Below, piece after piece: positions 25,374 to 32,946 of a stretch of 56,605 nt of DNA (its first letter is position 1; each line of letters opens with the position of its first letter). The notes below the pieces were generated by a model, which worked only from the letters and a program-made list of their open reading frames with translations, was not told the DNA's origin and ran no database searches. This DNA comes from Akkermansia sp. (GTDB lineage: Bacteria > Verrucomicrobiota > Verrucomicrobiia > Verrucomicrobiales > Akkermansiaceae). Made by a program: the position numbers and the translations under genes. The stretch covers positions 1 to 56,605 of the forward strand of contig JAFSEZ010000001.1 in the NCBI GenBank assembly GCA_017435505.1, read 5' to 3'.

Positions 25374-25410
25374 CGCAGTACCAAGGTAATACCTTGATAC
25401 TGCGTTTTTT
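25374..25410 (+). terminator. Intrinsic terminator after tRNA-Cys
   Basis: A 14-position stem with one mismatch (25374-25387 with 25391-25404, loop AAT) followed by TTTTTT. Confidence 0.9.
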
Positions 25411-25480
25411 GTTGTCTGAGATGCGAAAGTCGCCATGAGATATTTTTCTTGCACACCCTGTTCAATCCCCGACTTTGGGC

Positions 25481-25509
25481 TTGACCTGGCGCATAGCAAA
25501 AAATAGAAT
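25481..25509 (+). promoter_or_regulatory. Promoter of the transglutaminase-like operon
   Basis: TTGACC (25481-25486), 17 bases, TAGAAT (25504-25509), 17 bases before the ATG. The short leader has no Shine-Dalgarno motif. Confidence 0.7.
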
Positions 25510-25526
25510 ACGGCAATCCGATTTTT

Positions 25527-27983
25527 ATGAAAATAGGCAATATCATTCTCAATAGTGCTCTCCTGCTGACTATTGCAGCGGGAGGTGTGTATCTGTACAA
25601 TCCTAATCTTTTGGAAAGCTGGTGGCAGCAAGCTCAAGCCGGCATCGGTGCCGGACGCCCCATTCCGGGTTCTTTCATCGGCAACAATATCAAAGGCATT
25701 GAGTGGGCCGAGCCGGAAACCGTGCAAAGCAAGGTAGAAGAAGAAATTTTGAAAAACCTCTCATCCACCGCGCCCGCAGTTGTCAAAGCATTCCTCAAAG
25801 ACCCGAAGAATCGTTTACTGCTGGCACAGTGGATGATTGCACAAAACGAGACCAGCTCGACAGACTTGCTCAAGAAGAGCGAAGAAGAACTCACCAAGCG
25901 TATCGAACGCATCAAGGGCGAAATTGCAGAAATTGAAGCCGACAAGCCCGATGGAGTTGAACCCACAACCCGCTTGGGTGTGCAGCTTAAAAACAAGAAA
26001 GAAGAACTGGGCAAGCTGGAAGCAGAGGCCTTGCAGGCTCATGCCATTTTAGAGAGCATCAGCGCTCCCGGTGCCGGTAAGCTGATGGAACAAATCACCA
26101 ACAACCTGGACTGGGCAGAACAATTTGCGTGGTCGGGAGATGCCCCGCGTGTAGGCACGGCTTTGGCCATATTGGCAGACGTAGTAGCCAAGGAGCCGGA
26201 GATTATATACAACCAAATGGAGCGCGATATTGCTACGGCCGGTGCTCTTGAGTTTGCCAAATACGGCTGGCAACACAATGAAGCTCTGGATCGCATCAAC
26301 TTCTACCTGAAGAACTGGCGAGATGGGCGTCTCAACAAGGTATTCGACACCCTCCCCTTCTGGCAACGCCGCATGGTAGTTGGCTGCAAGGGCGACAACA
26401 ACTTCGGCAGCGTGGAAAGCATGCAATGGAGCTTGGACAACGTGCACCTGCCGGCAGAGCAATACTCCGGCTGCTGCTGGCGCTGCGGCTACAAGCTCTA
26501 CAACCTGTATGGCCAAAGCATCCACGGACCCGGCTACGGACAGCCGTTTGAGGATCACTACGGCCGCAACCGCGCCCGGTTCACCTACGATGTAGGCGGC
26601 GTGTGCGGCAGTCTCTCTCACTTTGGCGCATTCGCAGCTTTGGCCAACGGCATACCCGCTCTCACCATGGGCGAACCCGGCCACTGCGCCTTTGTCGTAC
26701 TGGTGGGAGATAAATGGGTACCTTCATACTCCCTGCACTGGGATCGCGGCATTCACTGGAACCCTTGGGTGGGCAACTACCGCTACTCCACCCTCCCCTT
26801 AGCCAGCAATCTTTTCTCGGAAGAAGAATCAGAAAACACACTTCTTTCCAACGCATATCGTGTACTGGGCGGCATCTATGCCAAGAGCGATGATGCCAAG
26901 GCGCGGGAATGCTATGATGAATCCGTAAAAGCACAGCCGCTCAACTACCCGGCTTGGCGTGAATATGCTCGCTATTTGGCAGACAAAACCCCGACCAACA
27001 CCGAAGCTTGGAAACAATACAACCGGGATCTTTGCGGATTCTTAGCTGCTGATTGGCCGGAAATTGCCGCAGATATTCTTCAGCAATATGCCTATACTCC
27101 CATGGCTAAGGCTCTGGGTGAAGAAGCCATGCGCACAGAGTGCATCGCGTTCTGGGAAAAAGTTCAAGCCATGGAACAGGGGCGCTGGGGGGTAGAAAAA
27201 ATGTGCGATTCACAAATGAAACTTCTCCCCCAAATCAGTAAAGATCCCTCCGCATTGTGCGATTTCTATGCAGATGTGCTTGGAGCCGTCGCCTCCAAAG
27301 CTCCCTACACGCCCATCGTCCTCGGCTGGGGTAACAAACTGGCAGAAAAACAGCCCGATGCCATCAAAAAGCAATTCATGGCTGCCACGGTTAAAGGCAT
27401 CAGCAAGGGAGAAGGCATGGCAGCAGATGACCGCGATAAGATTCTGGCTCCGGCCATCACCGCAGCGGAAAAAATGGAAGATCTCTCCACTTTCCAATCC
27501 TTGGGTAAATTACTTTCCCCCAAATTCACTGCACCTGCAGCCAAGATGCCGGGGCACCAGCCCTATCCGGGCAAGGTGGTGTCCCAAGGCGGGCTGATAC
27601 GCACCAGCTCCTCCTCCCATGAAAATCCTTGTGCACATTGGGGTGTGCTGGAGCCCGTAGGCGGGCACTTCCACACGAACAAAGAAGAAAACCCCTGGGT
27701 TGCCATCCTGCTGCCCAAGCAAGCTTTCGTCACGGGCGTTGTTATCATCACCACCAGTGGTAATATGCAGCGTCTCCACAACATGAAGGTGCAGGTATCT
27801 GAAACAGGCAAGGACAACGATTGGCATGATGTGGCTCAGCTGGGTCCCTGCAAGCAGCGCGTCATCCAAGTGGATTTGAGCGACAAGAAGCCCCGCGCCA
27901 AATATGTACGCATTGTGCGCACCGGCGGCCCGGATTTCTTCCACCTCAACGCCATCTATGTATACGGCGAGCAAGCCGCGTAA
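25527..27983 (+). CDS. Exported transglutaminase-like protein with discoidin-like C-terminus
   Basis: An 818-residue envelope protein. An N-terminal signal or anchor helix (about 6-24) is followed by a coiled-coil (about 110-170). A transglutaminase/papain-like core has a probable nucleophile Cys360 in GGVCGSLSHFGAFAALANGIP, His386 in GEPGHCAFVVL, and an acidic residue in GDKW (Asp395) or HWD (Asp406). A cluster of four Cys (about 287-320, including GCCWRCG) precedes it and could bind metal or form disulfides. A helical repeat region (about 435-680) leads to an F5/8-type-C (discoidin, CBM32-like) beta-sandwich (about 690-818), which normally binds glycans. The whole chain suggests a surface or periplasmic enzyme that acts on peptide or mucin-like substrate; that is inference. 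First of three genes. Confidence 0.7.
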   Translation: MKIGNIILNSALLLTIAAGGVYLYNPNLLESWWQQAQAGIGAGRPIPGSFIGNNIKGIEWAEPETVQSKVEEEILKNLSSTAPAVVKAFLKDPKNRLLLAQWMIAQNETSSTDLLKKSEEELTKRIERIKGEIAEIEADKPDGVEPTTRLGVQLKNKKEELGKLEAEALQAHAILESISAPGAGKLMEQITNNLDWAEQFAWSGDAPRVGTALAILADVVAKEPEIIYNQMERDIATAGALEFAKYGWQHNEALDRINFYLKNWRDGRLNKVFDTLPFWQRRMVVGCKGDNNFGSVESMQWSLDNVHLPAEQYSGCCWRCGYKLYNLYGQSIHGPGYGQPFEDHYGRNRARFTYDVGGVCGSLSHFGAFAALANGIPALTMGEPGHCAFVVLVGDKWVPSYSLHWDRGIHWNPWVGNYRYSTLPLASNLFSEEESENTLLSNAYRVLGGIYAKSDDAKARECYDESVKAQPLNYPAWREYARYLADKTPTNTEAWKQYNRDLCGFLAADWPEIAADILQQYAYTPMAKALGEEAMRTECIAFWEKVQAMEQGRWGVEKMCDSQMKLLPQISKDPSALCDFYADVLGAVASKAPYTPIVLGWGNKLAEKQPDAIKKQFMAATVKGISKGEGMAADDRDKILAPAITAAEKMEDLSTFQSLGKLLSPKFTAPAAKMPGHQPYPGKVVSQGGLIRTSSSSHENPCAHWGVLEPVGGHFHTNKEENPWVAILLPKQAFVTGVVIITTSGNMQRLHNMKVQVSETGKDNDWHDVAQLGPCKQRVIQVDLSDKKPRAKYVRIVRTGGPDFFHLNAIYVYGEQAA

Positions 27984-28020
27984 TTATAAGAAAACCGTGT
28001 AACCTTTACCACATATTCAA

Positions 28021-29286
28021 ATGAAAAAAATACTCATCATTGCGGCCATCATCGTAGCATCCTGCGCCGTGTACAAGGGCTACTCCCTACGCGAAGCCAA
28101 GAAAGCATTAGCCGCAGAAGAAGCAGCTCCCATACCCACCATGCCCTTAGAAGAGGCCAAAGCCAAAGTAACAGACGATGGTTACATCCTCTTTGCCTAT
28201 GCAGAAACGTGGGATACCTACGGTAAGAAAGTGGTTCGCAAACTCATCAAGAGCAAGGAAGTGACCGGGGCTGCCGGCAGCGCTATTCTTCTTCCCTACG
28301 CTCTAGACCAAGCGCTCAACGAAGAAGCACGCAAGGCATTTCAAGCACAATGGGAGGGGCTCAAAATTCCCAATGCGGATAACTACCCGGCCTTGTTCCT
28401 CATTGATCGCAACGGTCGCCACTACTCCACCATTTGCGGCACCTATATGACCCAAGCCAACCCCGCTAAAGTGGCAAAACTTATCAAAGAACGCATGGCC
28501 GTCAAGCGCAAGCAGGATGAGCTCATGCGCCAAGCCGCAGAGGCCAAGGGGGTGGAAAAAGCACGCCTCATTGCGCAAGCCTGCAACATCAAGGATATCA
28601 ACCGCCCTGATAACTACGAAAGGCAACTGCGCGAGGCCGATCCCAAAGACGAAAGCGGCGTCGTGCGGCAGGTAACATTCAATCCTTGGGCTTTCGTGGA
28701 GAAGAAACTCAAGGAAGAACCGGATGCTGTACTGGCCGAGCTGGATACCATGTTGGCCGACCCCGCCTACACCGATGACCAAAAGCAGGTCTTCTGCGCC
28801 TGCGCTATCGGCACCCTGCGCCGCATTGGCGGTCCCGCCGCTTCCAAGCGCATGAGCGAGTATGCCCGCAAGCTGGAATCGTACGGCAAGGACACCGTGC
28901 TGGGGCGCTCTGCAGCCATTGCAGAGCGTGAGTGGGTCTCCAAGCTCACATATGCGGACGGCTGGCAACCTAGTGTACTGCCGGCAGATCAAACGCCGGT
29001 GGAGCTGGAGGGCGAGCTTCCCATCAGTGGGGCCGGGCACTATACCGTTGTTTTCCAGTACAAGAAAGGCCCCCATGCACTCTTTGTAAAAGCAGTGGAG
29101 CTCTACGACGGTGACACCAAGGTGACAGAGGATCGCCACGATGGTTCCACGGGCATAAAAAATAACAAGAACACCTACGATTTGAAAGTGGAAGCTCCGC
29201 TCTCCCAACCGCGTTTGCTCATTACTTTCAACATGAACAATAACCGCGACTCATACGGTCGCATTTCCATCATCAAACAGAAATAA
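28021..29286 (+). CDS. Membrane-anchored thioredoxin-fold protein lacking CxxC
   Basis: A 421-residue protein with an N-terminal membrane helix or signal (about 3-17), a thioredoxin-like domain (about 45-155: ILFAYAETWDTYGKKVV, then NYPALFLIDRNGRHYSTICGTY) and a helical middle region. The usual CxxC redox pair is replaced by residues around TWDTYGKK, so it is unlikely to be an oxidoreductase. The final 100 residues (LEGELPISGAGHYTVVFQYKKGPHALFVKAVELYDGDTKV) look like a beta-sandwich of the kind found at the end of glycan-binding or sulfatase-associated proteins. It begins 37 bp after the transglutaminase-like gene and overlaps the next gene by one base (TAATG), so the three are translated together. 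Confidence 0.65.
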   Translation: MKKILIIAAIIVASCAVYKGYSLREAKKALAAEEAAPIPTMPLEEAKAKVTDDGYILFAYAETWDTYGKKVVRKLIKSKEVTGAAGSAILLPYALDQALNEEARKAFQAQWEGLKIPNADNYPALFLIDRNGRHYSTICGTYMTQANPAKVAKLIKERMAVKRKQDELMRQAAEAKGVEKARLIAQACNIKDINRPDNYERQLREADPKDESGVVRQVTFNPWAFVEKKLKEEPDAVLAELDTMLADPAYTDDQKQVFCACAIGTLRRIGGPAASKRMSEYARKLESYGKDTVLGRSAAIAEREWVSKLTYADGWQPSVLPADQTPVELEGELPISGAGHYTVVFQYKKGPHALFVKAVELYDGDTKVTEDRHDGSTGIKNNKNTYDLKVEAPLSQPRLLITFNMNNNRDSYGRISIIKQK

Positions 29287-29816
29287 TGCCTGCCAAGGCG
29301 ACCAAAAGTCGCGCAACAACCATTGCGCTTTATCTCACACTCCCCCTGGTTCTGCTGGGGGGAGTGTACTATTACGGCTACCGGGAGCGCCCGCACCGCC
29401 CCGTGCAACCCCTCCCTTTCTCGCACGCCACCCACACCGATACGGACAAAGCAGCCATACCATGTGCAGCATGCCACCGCGGTGCAGAACATGCCTCCGG
29501 TGCCGGCATGCCCGCAGATAGCACCTGCATGCAGTGCCACCTACACGTGCTACCCGCAGATGCGCGGCTTGCTCCCCTGCACGCTGCGGCCAACCCACAT
29601 TCCTCAGCCTACACGGGGGAACCCCTGCGCTGGGTACGCTCTGCCCCGCTACCTGCGCACGTACATTTTCACCATGGCCAGCACACCCGCGCCGGTATTG
29701 CGTGTGCTCGCTGCCACCCCACCCCGGATGCACAGCTCCCCCACAGCATGAGCTCTTGTCTTGATTGCCACCGCAAAGAGGCTGTGCCCACAGATTGCTC
29801 CCGCTGCCACCATTGA
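29286..29816 (+). CDS. Pentaheme c-type cytochrome, ActA-like
   Basis: A 176-residue protein with an N-terminal membrane anchor (about 13-31) and five CxxCH haem-binding motifs at residues 60, 81, 140, 158 and 171. The spacing and connecting motifs (FSHATH before the first haem, ADSTCMQCH, LRWVRSAPLPAHVHFHHGQHTRAGIACARCH, CLDCHRK) match the pentaheme ActA subunit of alternative complex III, the quinol:cytochrome c oxidoreductase of many Bacteroidota, Verrucomicrobiota and others. The remaining act genes are absent nearby. It would carry electrons in the periplasm. Start ATG overlaps the preceding stop. A different class of small multihaem cytochrome with the same layout cannot be excluded. 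Confidence 0.8.
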   Translation: MPAKATKSRATTIALYLTLPLVLLGGVYYYGYRERPHRPVQPLPFSHATHTDTDKAAIPCAACHRGAEHASGAGMPADSTCMQCHLHVLPADARLAPLHAAANPHSSAYTGEPLRWVRSAPLPAHVHFHHGQHTRAGIACARCHPTPDAQLPHSMSSCLDCHRKEAVPTDCSRCHH

Positions 29817-29837
29817 TAAACTTTCTGAATACTCGTA

Positions 29838-29872
29838 AAAAGCCCGTTAAGCTATACGCTCAACGGGCTTTT
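29838..29872. terminator. Bidirectional terminator
   Basis: An 11-bp perfect stem (29838-29848 with 29862-29872) flanked by an A-run and a T-run lies between the cytochrome gene and the convergent 29899 gene. Confidence 0.88.
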
Positions 29873-29898
29873 GCGTGTTTTATGGGTAAAATGTATAC

Positions 29899-30690
29899 TT
29901 ATTCAGCCTCTTCTTCTGTCTCGTTAGCAAGTGGTGTAGGCTCTGTGGAAGAAGTGGCAGCGGGCTTATGGCGAGCCGCTTCCAGCAGGAAAAGCTCTGC
30001 CACGCGGAACGCCCGTCGGGAAGCCTCAGCAGCAGTACGGTCATCCATGAGAGCCAGGCCTTCTTCCGTCACCTCGCCCAAGAAAATCTTCCAGGCGCGG
30101 CGCACCAATTCATCGGGGTTCACCTTGGGTTGGGCAGGCTGCTGAGTCTGGGGCTGACCTTCGCCGCCACGGCGGTTGCGATTGCGGCGGCGGCGGCGCT
30201 TGCCACCATTGCCACCACCTTCGTTGCCCCCTACCGTTTCCGGCACAGCAAAACCAGGAGCGGGTTCCAACTCACGCTCGCGAGGTTGCTGGGGTGTAGG
30301 GATGAACTCCTCCACCTTAGGGGCAGGAGTCGGTGCAAGGGTAGCGGGGGCTTCTTTCAGCGGCTGTTCAACATGGGGAGCCGGAGCTGCGGCCGGGGCT
30401 GCTTCCTTTGCGGGGGGCTGCTTCGTCTTCACGCGGCGCACCTTTGTCTTGGGGGCGGTAGTCGTTGGCTCCGCAGCGGGGGCTGCATCAACCGTAGCAG
30501 GTGCAGGTGCGGCCGGTGCTTCGGGAGCGGCGTTTTCGGCCTTGGGAGCGGCCTTTCGTGTACGGGGCTTGCGGGCAGCAGGACTGCTCGTTTTCTCTGC
30601 GGCGGGTTTGGCAGTCTTGCGGGCGCGGGGCTTTTTACCACCGGCCTCAGCAGCTGCGGGCGCAGGAGTGTTCTTATCTTCTGATTCCAT
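29899..30690 (-). CDS. Ala/Pro/Lys-rich protein with arginine cluster
   Basis: A 263-residue low-complexity protein. Residues 1-160 are Ala/Pro/Lys/Thr-rich with repeated KPRARK, KPRTRK and KVRRVK blocks. A basic patch KRRRRRNRNRRGG follows (about 181-193), then a helical C-terminal domain of about 65 residues (VNPDELVRRAWKIFLGEVTEEGLALM) with an acidic tail. The arginine patch and disorder resemble nucleic-acid-binding extensions of RNase E, Rho or topoisomerases, so an RNA or DNA partner is likely, but there is no catalytic domain. It is last in a two-gene minus operon with the deacetylase. An alternative start at 30708 would overlap the upstream stop as ATGA. Confidence 0.6.
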   Translation of the reverse strand: MESEDKNTPAPAAAEAGGKKPRARKTAKPAAEKTSSPAARKPRTRKAAPKAENAAPEAPAAPAPATVDAAPAAEPTTTAPKTKVRRVKTKQPPAKEAAPAAAPAPHVEQPLKEAPATLAPTPAPKVEEFIPTPQQPRERELEPAPGFAVPETVGGNEGGGNGGKRRRRRNRNRRGGEGQPQTQQPAQPKVNPDELVRRAWKIFLGEVTEEGLALMDDRTAAEASRRAFRVAELFLLEAARHKPAATSSTEPTPLANETEEEAE

Positions 30691-30704
30691 GATTGGTATT
30701 TTAA

Positions 30705-31991
30705 TCATTGTTGAACCGGCACTTCCTGGTTCACCTTGAACGACCACTCAGCCTTGTGGCTGGTACCATCGCTACTGGTCCAGGTGAGGTGCACGGAAAT
30801 GTTGGGCATGTAGATGCGGCAGGGTGGAGTCCAGCTCATCGTGCGGGTGTTTTTATCCACGCGAGCCGGCACACGGCCAAAGCCGCTGACCTTCATGTGT
30901 ACGGACGAGAGGTTGATACCGGGCACACCGCTCAGTTCAGCGGTAATTTCCGGCACCTCACAAGAGACGGTGCTGCCGGGTTGGGGCGACACCGGGAAAG
31001 GGGGAGGCGGGGTTTTAATGGGAAGCGTGCCCGGCGTAGAACCGGTGGATACCACCTTGCCCACCTCTGCCACGCGAAAATCCATAGCATTCTTGAAGAT
31101 GGAATGATCGTTGCCAAACACCATGTAGCGGTGAATCATCCAGGGATTTTCCTCGCATGTCACCTTGCCCGGCACCACGGTAAAAGCAGCCACATACCCA
31201 TAGCTGGGGATGCGATCCACCATGGGTTGGGTTGCATAGCCACCGGGATAACAATAAGTGTTTACATTGCCGAAAGCGCGTGCCAGGCGGCGGCGGGATT
31301 GCCCCAGCTCCTCATCCACCATCTTGGTGTATTCCAGTTCTCCTTTCTCGGCACATTCCTCCCACTTGCTGGGATAATGGTGGTGCACCGAGTGGCTGCC
31401 CACCGTGGCTCCGTTCCTTTGCATCTCACGAATCATGGAGGGAGACATACTATCGCCTCGCCCCGAAATAAAATCCGTGTACAGGAACAGGGTGAAAGGG
31501 TACTTGTATTCTTTGAGAATGGGATATGCCTGAGTATACACATTGCGCCATCCGTCATCAATGGTTATGAGCACACACTTGGGGGGCAAGTCGCGCGCAC
31601 CGAAGCGCCACTCCAAAAACTCCTGCATGCTGATGACTTTGAGCCCCGCTTTGCGGATGTATTCCATCTGCGCCCGAAAGTCGGAGGTACGCATCATCAT
31701 CTCCGTCACAGGCTCCGTTTCACTGAAATTGTGGTACCCCAGCACGGCCACGCGTGTGTAACGGCGGGGAACTGTGCCGTCTGCTCGCGGTTGACTGGAT
31801 TCCGGTTCATCTTCCGCTTTTTGCAGCTTAACCGGGCGCGCCGGCCTCATTTTTCGTGGATCTATAATGCGGAACTGCACCTCGCGCACCCCTTTCTTCT
31901 CCGGAAAAGGGTCCAGAGGCACGGGGTCATAAATCTGCCCAGTGGCCAACCCTCCCAGAAGCAGAAGCATCAGGTACATGTAGCGTATCAT
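30705..31991 (-). CDS. Secreted polysaccharide deacetylase family protein
   Basis: A 428-residue exported carbohydrate esterase family 4 (NodB homology) protein. The signal peptide is MIRYMYLMLLLLGGLATG. The NodB domain starts at VAVLGYHNFSETEP and carries LITIDDGWRNVY (the catalytic TxDDG with base Asp and metal Asp) and the metal-binding HSVHHHYPS (HxxxH type). A C-terminal beta-sandwich of about 110 residues follows a Pro-rich linker. It probably removes N- or O-acetyl groups from peptidoglycan or a surface glycan. I choose the ATG at 31991 because a promoter -10 box ends 8 bases before it; ATGs further upstream overlap the promoter. Confidence 0.85.
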   Translation of the reverse strand: MIRYMYLMLLLLGGLATGQIYDPVPLDPFPEKKGVREVQFRIIDPRKMRPARPVKLQKAEDEPESSQPRADGTVPRRYTRVAVLGYHNFSETEPVTEMMMRTSDFRAQMEYIRKAGLKVISMQEFLEWRFGARDLPPKCVLITIDDGWRNVYTQAYPILKEYKYPFTLFLYTDFISGRGDSMSPSMIREMQRNGATVGSHSVHHHYPSKWEECAEKGELEYTKMVDEELGQSRRRLARAFGNVNTYCYPGGYATQPMVDRIPSYGYVAAFTVVPGKVTCEENPWMIHRYMVFGNDHSIFKNAMDFRVAEVGKVVSTGSTPGTLPIKTPPPPFPVSPQPGSTVSCEVPEITAELSGVPGINLSSVHMKVSGFGRVPARVDKNTRTMSWTPPCRIYMPNISVHLTWTSSDGTSHKAEWSFKVNQEVPVQQ

Positions 31992-31999
31992 CCGCGCAC

Positions 32000-32027
32000 A
32001 GCATAGCATATTCCCCATGATTGGCAA
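32000..32027 (-). promoter_or_regulatory. Promoter of the deacetylase gene, leaderless geometry
   Basis: Minus strand TTGCCA (32022-32027), 16 bases, TATGCT (32000-32005), then 8 bases to the ATG at 31991. Confidence 0.65.
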
Positions 32028-32128
32028 GCCTTTATTCCGTCTCCCCCCACAGCATGCAGCGGCTTGCGCATGCCACAGCTCGTGCATCCATCACGCATTT
32101 TTGACTGTCAATGGCAAAAAGAGTGTGG

Positions 32129-32134
32129 TAGAAT
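32129..32134 (+). promoter_or_regulatory. Extended -10 box before the 32143 gene
   Basis: TGG-TAGAAT with 8 bases to the ATG. The -35 region is poor (TGTCAA at a 17-base spacing). Weak evidence for a leaderless start. Confidence 0.4.
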
Positions 32135-32142
32135 ACGCGCAC

Positions 32143-32946
32143 ATGAGCCAAGGGGATATCGTCTGTAAAGCTACTTTGGACACATTCGTGCGTTTCGGCA
32201 TTGTCATTGCGGCACTGCTGGGCTTTGCTGTGTACTTTTTCTATGATGGCCACATTGGCTACGCCAAGCAGAACGAAGCCATATGCAGCTACCGTGCATT
32301 TGCCAAGCTCGGCAGCACCGCAGCAGAATACAGCGCCACCGGCTGGGAGGCCATGTTAAGCGAGAGGCCACTCATTTCCACCATAGAAGAAAACGGGCAA
32401 CTCTTGGCAAGGGGAGAGAACGGAAGCCGCTACCCCCTACCCGCCGGTTGCGAGGCGGCTCGCAGCTGCCCGCCCGAAGTACTCAACCACGCAGCGATGA
32501 ATCGCAGCTGGAGCGATTGTTGGGCCGCGTACAGCAATCGCATGCACTATCCCATCAAACCGGGTGACCACCCGCACGATGAAGGTGCCATCCGCGAACA
32601 GTGGTATGCCGGAACGGCGTTCAGCATTGTCGGCATCATTCTGCTGCTACTGGCACTGCGCACCCACCAACGCGAACTGAGCTTGCGGGGCAACACCATC
32701 ACTGCCGCAGGCCGAAGCTTCCGCATCAGTGACATTGAGTGCATTGATTTACGCCAGTGGGGCACCGGCTTCAAAGGGGTAGCCTACATGACTGTCGGTG
32801 GAAAAAAAATACGTTTTGATGGCATGACCTACGGAGGCTTCAACAAAGAAAAGGGCGAACCGGCAGAAGCGCTCATGCAGGCCATTTTGGCACAGTATAA
32901 GGGAGACATCATCGAGTATGAAAAAACTGCTGCGCAAGATTCTTAA
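32143..32946 (+). CDS. Two-pass membrane protein, unknown function
   Basis: A 267-residue protein with one membrane helix near the N-terminus (about 15-36, FGIVIAALLGFAVYFFYDG), a periplasmic loop of about 120 residues with three Cys, a second helix (about 165-182, AFSIVGIILLLLALRT) and a cytoplasmic C-terminal domain of about 80 residues with the look of a PH-like or bPH fold (LSLRGNTITAAGRSFRISDIECIDLRQW). The ATG at 32143 is supported by an extended -10 box 8 bases upstream; the longer frame from 32017 overlaps the divergent promoter. It heads a six-gene plus-strand operon and overlaps the next gene by 29 bp. Confidence 0.65.
   Translation: MSQGDIVCKATLDTFVRFGIVIAALLGFAVYFFYDGHIGYAKQNEAICSYRAFAKLGSTAAEYSATGWEAMLSERPLISTIEENGQLLARGENGSRYPLPAGCEAARSCPPEVLNHAAMNRSWSDCWAAYSNRMHYPIKPGDHPHDEGAIREQWYAGTAFSIVGIILLLLALRTHQRELSLRGNTITAAGRSFRISDIECIDLRQWGTGFKGVAYMTVGGKKIRFDGMTYGGFNKEKGEPAEALMQAILAQYKGDIIEYEKTAAQDS

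Noticed and set aside
30708..32006. A 432-codon plus-strand frame opposite the deacetylase
   Set aside because: The NodB motifs and signal peptide are on the minus strand; this frame has neither.
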